From: Tolypeutes matacus
Taxonomy: Eukaryota > Chordata > Mammalia > Cingulata > Chlamyphoridae
Reading direction: 5' to 3'
DNA: 64,000 nt
NCBI GenBank assembly: GCA_026826555.1
Contig: JAKSZT010053881.1
Location: 7,327,373 to 7,391,372 of the forward strand
A model generated the notes under the pieces. The model was not told where the DNA came from and did no database searches. It saw nothing but the letters and a program-made list of their open reading frames with translations. This document shows positions 55,461 through 64,000 of the stretch, piece by piece. How positions within the stretch are numbered: position 1 is the first letter of the stretch; each line of letters begins with the position of its first letter. The position numbers were made by a program, and so were the translations under genes.

Positions 55461-55969
55461 AGCATATAGTAACTTTGAGGAAAGAAAGGTATCTCTTTGC
55501 CTGAGTGGTTGTAGCTATGCCAAGTCCAGATTTCATTTCTTACTCATCCCTTCAATCAGGAACCTTTGTGCAGTTCACGAACTGTACAACTGTATGGGGT
55601 CAACCCTGGATAGAATCACTCCACCATCTTCTTTTGAAACAACCTGCTTGGAGTGTGAGATGCAAAGCCTCTTAACTCCCATCTTTGGCTTTCTTACTAA
55701 ATAGATGTAGGGAGGATGGGCGGTAGTGCTTACTTTCCCTTTGACATTATTCATACCTTAGGCATTTGTATTTTCTGTGTAAAGGTCCACACATTCAGAG
55801 AAAAAGGAATAGCTTCAAGTTTTATCCCTTATTATACTAATTCAGAGTGGGGTATGAGGGGGCGGGGAGACCAAATTGAAGCATATGGAGTAAAAGCTCC
55901 CTTGTGCTTGTGGGCCCTGGAAATTGGAAGATGTGTACCAGTGCAGACATGAAAAACGTCTCCATCTAA
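55461..55969. other. Unique stretch
   Basis: No recognisable repeat. A 78-codon frame at 55716-55952 has no domain. Confidence 0.35.
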
Positions 55970-56039
55970 TGGTTACCCTTTAATGAGTGAATACTATGTG
56001 CCATATATTATGCTATGTACCTATATTCAAAACTGCCCA

Positions 56040-56172
56040 AAATTATGTAAGCAGTATTTGGTGGACCCTCTAGACTGTAACCTCCAAGAAGTAAAATCTC
56101 CTTTTGCCAGAAGCTAGAATTGTGCCTTGTTATATTGTACGCGCTTAATATATATTTACTAACTGAATGAAG
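56040..56172 (+). repeat. L2 LINE 3' end, sense
   Basis: CTAGACTGTAACCTCCAAGA, AATTGTGCCTTGTTATATTG, and TTAATATATATTTACTAACTG followed by AATGAA form a sense L2 terminus. Confidence 0.65.
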
Positions 56173-56179
56173 CTATAAA

Positions 56180-56395
56180 CGCAGGTCTACCTGACATATT
56201 GATAGTAAACACTTATGGAGCCTTTACATTGTGCCTGTCTAAGGGCTTTACACATATTAACTATTATCATCATCGTACTGATGAAAATAGAAACAGAGAA
56301 ATAAAGTAACTGGTCCAGGGCTAGGAAGTGGTGAGCCTGGGATTGAATGTAGTTTATCTGGCTGGAAAGACCATGCTTTTAACCAATAGTCCAGA
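56180..56395 (-). repeat. MIR SINE, antisense
   Basis: AACACTTATGGAGCCTTTAC, TCTAAGGGCTTTACACATAT, TTATCATCATCGTACTGATG and AGCCTGGGATTGAATGTAGT follow antisense MIR. Confidence 0.8.
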
Positions 56396-56639
56396 TATCT
56401 GCATATAAACTTCCTTTATTCTCTCTCAGTAATTCTCAGACTGAGAATAAGAATTGTACAACATTGTGTAAAAATTTACATTAATTTTATGGGAAAGTTA
56501 ATGGATTTTCAAGAGTAAAGCCAGCCTTATGAGTTAACATTAGAATTTAACCCCCTTGTAAGATGGGCTATATATTTATATTAAGTAAGATTCTTGACTG
56601 CAAGTAACAGAAACCCACCAGGACTAGTTAAAGCAAATA
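56396..56639. other. Unique stretch
   Basis: TTGACTGCAAGTAACAGAAA near 56594 resembles a common ancient LTR end, but too little is present to assign. Confidence 0.3.
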
Positions 56640-56930
56640 AAGTTATTTTTTTCCCTGAAAATTTTAATATCAGGTTTATTGAAGTATAATTTATATAGAG
56701 TAAAATTCACCATTTGCAGGGTACTGGTCTGTGTTTTGACAAACTCATCCAGGCATGTAACCCCCACCTCAATCAAGACAGAGAACATTTTCATAATCCC
56801 AAAAAGTTCCCTTGGGCCTTTTTGGTAGCCAACTCCTCTCCCCATTCCCAGCCACTGGCAACTATTGATCTGTTTTTTTGCACTATAGATTTGCCTTTTC
56901 CAGAATGTCACAGAAGTGAAGATGAGGAGA
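56640..56930 (-). mobile_element. Old L1/HAL1-type 3' fragment, antisense
   Basis: GGTTTATTGAAGTATAATTT, ACCCCCACCTCAATCAAGAC, GCCACTGGCAACTATTGATC and CACTATAGATTTGCCTTTTC follow the antisense L1M/HAL1 order. The 163-codon minus-strand frame covering it is not a gene. Confidence 0.75.
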
Positions 56931-57954
56931 GAGCCTCCAGGTACAGTCAAGACATGTTTAACGGCATACAGCAGTGGTGGCACCAACTCAAGGTGTTTTG
57001 TTAGGGCCGAGGATTGCAAGGAGACCTCCCAGTGCTGCCCAGTAGAGAAGGATTCTTGGCTGGGTTCCACTGGGCTGCAGTGGTCCTCTCTGGGGGTGGA
57101 GGGATACAGAGGCACCTGATGTAATGCTCCTCCTTCTTTGTTTCTCCTCTCCCTCCATTTGGTGAATGAGCTCAGGAGAGTTGCCCTTGCTCATAGCTGC
57201 TTTCTTTGCTTGAAGAAGGAGGGAGGAAAGCACTTAAGAATGCCTTGTGTACATAGGTAAACAACATAGGCAGGGCAGGGATGATCTTAGTTTCCACTTT
57301 TAATTTTCTTTATTTACCTCAAATTTCTGAACAGCTATGTTTCAACATCAATAATTCCTGTATGTTCTTCATTTTGCCACCCCTGCCCCCCTGCTTTTTT
57401 AACCTCTATCGCTCTATACCTGGCTCTAAATTCTCCTTGATCACCCACTCCTAAATGCTTCCTTCTCCATTTCCCCCCTAGACTTAGGACCTTCCTGCTA
57501 TTTCTAGCAACATGCCATCACCTGGATCATGCGTGGTTCCCGTGGCTCCTATGCCTGCCTGCCCCAGGGCATCCACTGCCCATCTCTTCTGCCTTAACTA
57601 TCTTTAGTCACACTGGCTTCTTTGCATTCTCAATCCCATTTCTTGGTTCAGGTAGACTACTGCCTTTCCAGTGCTGGCCCTTGTTCAAGAGAAAGACACT
57701 GAAAATTCAGGTGTATAGTAGGACTGTCAGAAAACATATGGTCCAAATGCTGAAACTAAATGAGCAGCTCTTCAGACTAAAACCTTGAGCAAGGAGCAGA
57801 TAGAGAAGCCCACACCTTAGCAACCTGTTTATTCCTGTGGGTGAGACATTCAGCCACTCTGCCTGTGAAAGAATCAAACTAAACCAACAAGCCAATGGAA
57901 GAAATAACTAGTTGGGCTTTGCTGTGCCACATCTGTGCAGAGCCCACTCATATG
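56931..57954. other. Unique stretch, slightly GC-richer
   Basis: No gene or repeat recognised. 57360-57670 is pyrimidine-rich and may be old sense L2, not assigned. Confidence 0.3.
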
Positions 57955-58385
57955 TCTATTCAATTATTCCTTCAGTCATTCACTGATGCAGCCCCTACTA
58001 TTCACCAAGTACTACTCCTACTGCTGGTGACACCAAATGGACAAATCAGGTGGAGTTCCCTTTGGAGATTATTGTCTAGTCTAGAGTTATTATTTTAAAA
58101 CTCAGAAAAGATACACAAAGTAAATCCTTCTTGTATGATTAGAGGCTGTCTAACCAGAGAATGTAATGAAGTGGGCATGGGGAGTGCTGTGAACTTAACT
58201 AAGTCTGAAGTCAGGGAAGACCTACCTGTGAAAGCAACCTTTTGGTTGAGACCTGAAGGATGAGACAAAGTGAACCAGGTGGAGGCTTAGAGATGGGGAA
58301 AGGAGAGGGCAGAGGGAAAGAGGGAAGAGCCTTTTGGAAGCCCTGAGCAGGTTCAAGGACTCTGAAATGCAAAATGCCAGTGCAG
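57955..58385 (-). repeat. L2 LINE, antisense, left of SINE
   Basis: CACTGATGCAGCCCCTACTA, CAACCTTTTGGTTGAGACCT, GAAGGATGAGACAAAGTGAA and AAGCCCTGAGCAGGTTCAAG follow antisense L2. Continues at 58605 after the SINE. Confidence 0.8.
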
Positions 58386-58604
58386 ATGGGAAGCAGTTGT
58401 AGCTCAAGCAGTTGAGTGTCTGCTTCCCACATACCAGGACCTGGGTTCAAGCCCCAGTACCTCCTAAAAAGCAAATAACAAACGAAAAAACCTACTCGGG
58501 GAAGCTGATGTAGCTCAGTGGTTAAGCGTGGGCTTTCCACCTACGAGGTCCGAGGTTCAATCCCCGGCCCCGGTATCTCAAAAACAACAACAACAACAAA
58601 TAAG
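58386..58604 (+). mobile_element. DAS-SINE heterodimer inserted in L2
   Basis: Monomer A (AGCAGTTGTAGCTCAAGCAG, GGGTTCAAGCCCCAGTACC), linker AAAGCAAATAACAAACGAAA, monomer B (GAAGCTGATGTAGCTCAGTG, GAGGTTCAATCCCCGGCCCC) and an (AAC)n tail. L2 sequence is continuous across it. Short flanking GTGCAG at 58380-58385 and 58605-58610. Confidence 0.92.
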
Positions 58605-58780
58605 GTGCAGCTGGAGCACAGCAGATAAGGTGCTGTGTGCTGGAGGAGTGGGCAGAAGCTAGATTTTTCAGAACCTCTTAAGCAATGTGGAAACTTTGTA
58701 CTCTTTCCTGAGACATGGGAAGCCATTGAAAGTTTTAAGCAGAGGAGTGACATGATCAGATTGTCCCCCCCGCCCCTTTT
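58605..58780 (-). repeat. L2 LINE, antisense, right of SINE
   Basis: GTGCAGCTGGAGCACAGCAG, GGGAAGCCATTGAAAGTTTT and GAGGAGTGACATGATCAGAT are well-preserved antisense L2 blocks continuing from 58385. Confidence 0.85.
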
Positions 58781-59989
58781 TAAACAAAATCACTCTTGAG
58801 TTTCTGTTCCATTTTCAGATATATGCAGGCCTATAAAACCTTCAGATATACATATTCTCAAAGTGTTCACTGATCATATCCTTCTATTATCAGGAAGGGG
58901 CCTGCATTTCTTTAAAGGTTAAATATTGAGGGAACTCAGCCTTTAGCTAAATAAAACAAGTTGGGAATTACTAATACCAAATTCACAACACCCTAATTTA
59001 ACATTCAGCGGCTATCAGCCTGACCTTGGGCAAGAACTCTCACTTCAGAAGCCAGAGCTTCCTGCTGGGTGGGAAGGCACAGTGTATTCAGACCAGGCTT
59101 CAGCCAGGGATGCGCATGTAGAGACCATCCCCTACTGCAGTAAAGGCTCCTCGTGGAAAGGCTCATGAATTATTCATGCAGGGAGGGCACATTAGAGCTA
59201 GAACCAGGTGCTCTCACTTCCCCAGCAAGGACTCTGCCAATTAGGATAAAGAAGGGAGTCTTACTCATCTATCCCACAGTCTCACTCTGTTATACTGTGT
59301 TTAACCCAGATTCCCTAACAGGGTTTGGAAATGGATTAGCAGATGATGAGCTTGTTTTAAAGGTGATATAATCTTCAAGAGAGAGGAGAGTTATTTCTAT
59401 CAGGGGTTTTAAAAGTAAAACGAAAGGTTCAAAGGGAACTGTTTTAATAGCATTTGCATGGAAAGTGTTTTAAACAATGTAAGTTCATTTTGGAGTGGCA
59501 GCTGGCACTTTCAAGGTGTAACAGCTACTATTCAGACACATTTTCAGACCAGGACATACCCTGCTGGGATCCCATTGTCTTAGTTCTCTAAAATGACAGC
59601 ATTGCAAAGGATTTAAGGATTCAGTTGGTCTGATTTGTCAAAGTTCTTTCTAGGCCATTTCTGCTTTGGGAATGTGAATTCACTGGTCATTGCTCTTAGG
59701 TGGCTTAAGACCAGATGTGGTGAAAGGAAACAATCTCATCACACCTGCTCTGTAGCAATGCCAGGGCTTCCATCTCAGGGATGGGTGGTCTTGAGTGAAA
59801 ATTGTCAGGGGACATGGTGAAGGTTTGGGAGTTACATCCATGTTCCTAAACCAGGCAGTATGACAGTCTTCCTGTCCTGCATTCTCATCTGTTCTCAGGA
59901 TTTGTCTAAGTATAGAAGGAGACGAAACTAAAGAGCTTTCTTCTAATTAATTTAAATCTTTTAAAAGCTTCTCATATCAAGGATAAGTA
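58781..59989. other. Unique stretch
   Basis: No gene or repeat recognised. A 72-codon frame at 59153-59371 has no domain. Confidence 0.4.
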
Positions 59990-60290
59990 ATCAGTCAATC
60001 AACAAATACTTATTAAGCACTTGCTATGTACAGGCGCTACTGGGAGCTGGGGTGAGTTCACAAAATTATAAGACTTTGGCGCTAGGAGAGATAATATTAA
60101 AGACAAGTTATAATCCAAGACCAAATAGGCCATAGCCCTAAGGAATGGGTTCCTTCAGGGAAGATAAGGCTTTACCAGTCAGGGCAGGCTGACCACAGAA
60201 GAAAAAAAGTGGACCTAGGTTTTGAAGAGTAAATGATATTCAGTAAAGAGGAGAAGGGAGGCCAGGACAAGTGGGCAGAATAGAGTATTA
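59990..60290 (-). repeat. L2 LINE 3' region, antisense
   Basis: TCAATCAACAAATACTTATT, GCACTTGCTATGTACAGGCG, GGTTTTGAAGAGTAAATGAT and GAAGGGAGGCCAGGACAAGT are antisense L2 blocks. Confidence 0.78.
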
Positions 60291-61934
60291 TGCATCATTG
60301 GATTCCAAAGTCAAGAAAGCGTGGCTTCCCTTCTACCTTAGATGGTTTAGATGGCCCAGTAACACTTTCAGATCTGAAGTGACCTAAAAAATTATATGTA
60401 TATATATGTGTATGTGTATATGTACATGTATGTTCCTATTTCTGAAGGCTCATTGAATGTACAGGCAAATTCAAGGAAGATCAAAATTCAGCTACAGAGA
60501 CTTGGGAAATCAGTAGAAAAGAGTTTTTCTTAAACTTAAAATGCACAAAATGCACATGGAAAACACAGATCTTAGGTTTAAGGCAATTATTTCAATGATC
60601 CAATAACCAGCACTCTCAATTCCACTCCTTTTTGCCCATACGTACCATTTTGTTCACAAGCTTCAATGAATCCCACCATCCACTTCATCTGCTTCTGCTC
60701 ATGGGAAGCAAGATTGCCCAGAGAATATAAGCCTTACACCTCCTAACCTCACCTGTGCCTAAGACAATCCTTTTACTTGTCCCCACTTAGTTTCCTCTTG
60801 TACTTTGCATCAGATAGGACATCTGGCAGAAAATGAATGGCATACTCCAATGTGAGGAGAGTTTAATGAAAAGACTGTTTGCCAAGGCCTGGGCAGGTTA
60901 TGGGAAACCAACAAAGGATGGTGAAGGGCTCTGGGGCTAGCAACAGAGGGAGAGCTACTACTACATAAGTCAGAAGGAAACACAGACCCACTAAGATCTG
61001 TAACTTACAGACAAACCCTCGTAATAGGAGTTGTGGCTCTCAGGAGAGTAACTCTATCCCTGCCAGCTCTAAATCAGGCATAAATATCCCAAACTCTCCT
61101 TCCTCCCATTGGTTGAAACCAATCAAAAGCCAGAAAATAAGGAAACTGGTTCTTGCAATCCATAGCTTTCAGCCTTTAAGAGCAAACAGCAGGGTGGAGA
61201 AGTGTGGAGAATGGATCTAGAGAGGCAAAAGGAAAACACATACAACTCGTTCCAAACATTTATCATTCTTTTCAAATTCTTTATCTTTTCCTCATGTATC
61301 TCTCTCTTAGAAAATGATCCCATTCTGTTTTCTCAAGGATATCAGAGGCATTTCTCTTATTCTCCTATCCCTACTCTCCACTTCTAGATTTTAATTATTT
61401 TTATATTACTTCCTTCTCCAATATTTTAGGAAAATAAATGTTCCTCCTCCCCAAGATAAAATCTTGTTATGCTGTAACTCACCACACATTATCTGGAGCT
61501 TAGTTAGCTACCTAAATTATCCTCATTCTTCCCCAACTATTTGATTCTTTGCTTTTAAGTTTATCATCACACTCAAATTTCTCCCAAATGAAAAACAATC
61601 TTTCCATTTGATGAGCTCTTTCCTTCAAGTTGCTGCCATATCTGCTTCCCTGTTTGTTTGTTTTTTGTTGTTGTTATTGTTGTTCTCAGTCTTCTGAAAT
61701 AGTCTTTCCTTATTTGCATTACCTGTATTCTGGATTCTCCTTCTTCCCCACTCCACTGAAAATGGTCTTGATAAAGTCTGATCTAGACTAGTGACCTCCC
61801 TGATGCCCAGATTAAATTTTCTGTTTTCAATCATCATTCTACTCCAACACTGCAGCATTTAGCTTGAAAGATGGGTAAAAATTAGCCAGGTGAAAAGGAG
61901 GAGGAAATACGCAAGAGATTGAATTCCTTAAATG
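60291..61934. other. Unclassified stretch
   Basis: Has a (TATG)n run at 60392-60434. 60800-61215 resembles an ancient mammalian repeat (GAGAGTTTAATGAAAAGACT, GCCAGCTCTAAATCAGGCAT, CCATTGGTTGAAACCAATCA), family not assigned. The remainder shows no repeat or gene. Confidence 0.3.
60392..60434. repeat. (TATG)/(TA)n microsatellite
   Basis: Imperfect TA/TATG/TGTA units. Confidence 0.85.
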
Positions 61935-62010
61935 TCTTATTTAGGTTTTGCAATTCCAGAGCTTATTGCACACCAGACATGAAACAAATATTTGTTGAAT
62001 GATTAAAATG
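61935..62010 (+). repeat. L2 LINE 3' terminus, sense
   Basis: GCACACCAGACATGAAACAA followed by ATATTTGTTGAATGATTAAA, a degraded sense L2 end. Confidence 0.5.
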
Positions 62011-63902
62011 AGCAAATAGAAAATCCCCAGTGTTTTGATGTTGAACACTAAAAGCAGCAATAATAATACATTCTGGCAAATCAACAACAACAAAAAAACC
62101 AATGAGCAAATGTCAAGGAAATTCTGGTACAGTGTTGTTGGATATCACTAGTGGAGAAGAAATTAAACTAGCAGAAAATAAATAAGAATGCAGGTGAGTC
62201 TGGAGGCTCATGTTGAGAAAAATGACCAGATATCAGAAAAAAGATTTATTTTACTCAAAATATTATTAAAATTAACACAAATTAACAAGGAAAAATGAAC
62301 ACCTATAGCCCATCCTAGGGGGTCAGTGGTAACACAATAGTATAACATTTTATAGCATGTAACATACTGCAGATCATGTGCATAAATCAATATAGCTAAC
62401 ATTATCTACATGATTGATCTGAATAGAAAAGGATGATTAAATTGCCCCTGAAGCAACAGTGTCTTTCTATATAAAAAAATAGATGAATTATAAAGTGACT
62501 TCACTTGGCAAAAGAAGTCTTCTCTTCTAAAAATTATCCAACTCATATTTCTTTTACATAATGAATTTTAAATAAGAATTCTGGGAAATTTTAAATATAA
62601 TCCTCTTTGCCCTTTGTGATTTCTTATTTCGGTTGGATAACACTGCTGAAGAATAATATAAAATGATTTATTATCAGGATTAGGAGTGCGCGTGAGTGAT
62701 AATTGAAAGTATTCATCTCCAAATTCATAAAAGCTTTCTTCAAGAGAGTCCTATGTTTCCAGTCCTTAAAATTGGGCTCAGCTGTAAAAGAGCTCATGTG
62801 TAAATCATTATACTATGATTCATAAATTAATATATTTTTTTGCTAAGTTTTAATGCTGAGTTCTCTTTCCTCATTCCTTGGCTTTAATTAAAGTTGTCTT
62901 TATAATATTACTCACTGCATCTAAACTTTACTTCTGTTAATTTTCTGGGTTTTTCCTGAGATGTAGTTTTGTTCCCTGGATCAATGAAGCTGGAAAGCTA
63001 TGGCCTTTCCAGGTTGCTCCCACAGCCTATAGAACAGAGGGCAGCAATGTATTCACTCTGCGAAGGTGATGTTTCTACTGTAAATCCTGCTGAAATTACT
63101 CAGCCTAATAATGCTCTTTGCAAGCCCATGCTTTTGACTTTGACATTCTACAGAGCATTTCATGGGTTAATTCTCCAAAATGATTCTGTCTAGGTCAAGA
63201 AATTGAAACATGAATGCCTATATGCATATGCGTATGGGAAAAGAATAAGGGTGAGCTATTTCTAGATATAATTCACAACAGAAGCAATACTTATGTCTGA
63301 AGAATGTCAGGGTCCTCATAAAAGTTCTTAAGGTAGAAATGGAATGAATTTCAGTTGAAAACTTCATGTAGTAGTTTGTAACAAATGGTCACAGATTCAG
63401 AAATTGTCTAGAAGAGAAAGGGTGTCTGTGAGAGAACGTTACCTCCAAGTTGACAAAGTTGTTGAGATGTAGGTCTGATGTATTGAATATATTCCCTAGG
63501 AAACAGAAACTCTAAATTAAAAAGAAAAATAATAAGTAATTAGAGATTATTATTCAGTTATGAGTGATTAAAATTTGAATCTAAGAGTATAACACAAAAT
63601 TGATATAAACCAGTTTGATGAACTAGCCCCATACCTTGCCCAAATTCTTTTTAATTAGAAATATTTGAACATAATAGAAAATAGTGAGAAATATAGCATC
63701 CATCCTATCATCTGTCTTTAAATTTGATTTGGATCTTCTTAATAAAGTTCATTCTCTTTTTCTATTCTATGGAGGAGTTGTATAAGATAAGGATATAGTT
63801 CCTTAAGAGTTAGAGAATGTTAACTGCAGAACCAATAGGGCCTGGTTCATCTTTGGAGAAGAAGTAGTAGAATTTGACTACTGAGCCAATCTTTTTAACT
63901 AG
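62011..63902. other. Unique AT-rich stretch
   Basis: No gene or repeat recognised. 62640-63190 has mixed composition and could be conserved noncoding DNA. A 74-codon frame at 62969-63193 has no domain. Confidence 0.35.
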
Positions 63903-64000
63903 TGTCTTAGTTTGCTAAATGCTGCCCAAGCAATATACCAGAACTGTGCTGGCTTTTCCAGCGGGAATTTATTAGGACAAAAGCTTACATTTCTGAAAAT
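63903..64000 (-). mobile_element. MaLR-type LTR 3' end, antisense, cut by window edge
   Basis: Begins TGTCTTAGTTTGCTAAATGC. Its reverse complement contains AAGCTTTTGTCCTAATAAAT and TGGTATATTGCTTGGGCAGC, aligning with the ends of the LTR at 10327-10858 and of 30980-31105. The rest of the element lies to the right of the window. Confidence 0.75.

Noticed and set aside
56624..57115. 163-codon minus-strand open frame
   Set aside because: Overlaps an antisense L1/HAL1 fragment and unique DNA, with no domain recognised and an overlapping plus-strand frame of similar quality.

Overview
This window is nuclear DNA from a placental mammal, almost certainly a xenarthran and most likely an armadillo (Dasypus). 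The main evidence is the SINEs. At least ten tRNA-Ala-derived monomers, single or paired, are of the DAS-SINE type described from the nine-banded armadillo. The L1 3' ends and a MaLR-type LTR also look xenarthran. This is recognised by eye and was not searched against a database.

I find no convincing protein-coding gene, no functional RNA gene and no CpG-rich promoter. The sequence is AT-rich and about half interspersed repeats. The longer open frames are shadows of L1, simple repeats, LTRs or SINEs. It reads as a gene desert or a long intron.

Layout: 1-5012 is two sense L1 elements, the first with decayed ORF1 and ORF2 and a large internal deletion. 5013-7464 is repeat-poor and enhancer-like. 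7465-10863 holds L2, hAT, MLT1 and MIR fossils, a GA microsatellite with a 10-N gap, and a near-complete LTR. 12890-15370 is an old L1 split by a DAS-SINE, followed by an ERVL-like LTR. 17765-19310 has MIRs (one split by an L1 tail with a 12-bp target duplication) and L2. 19311-24459 is repeat-poor. 24460-26230 holds antisense L1 tails. 26231-29550 is mostly unique and has a strong CTCF-like motif. 29551-31640 has SINEs and an L2 interrupted by an LTR whose halves are inverted, flanked by 52-bp direct repeats. 31780-33990 is a dense MIR cluster with a 103-nt polypyrimidine tract. 34336-43860 mixes SINEs, L1, L2 and MLT1 with unique DNA. 43861-46624 is the most CNE-like block. 46625-50003 has L2, MER5A, a hAT MITE with perfect ends, and a SINE heterodimer. 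50004-64000 is largely unique, with L2, MIR and L1 fragments, a third SINE heterodimer and an LTR end at the right edge.

There are no genes here that work together. If the window has a function it is probably cis-regulatory, in the repeat-free blocks. I found no evidence of an undescribed gene system. The most notable observations are structural: unusual insertion scars, SINE dimer architecture, perfect hairpins and candidate regulatory motifs.
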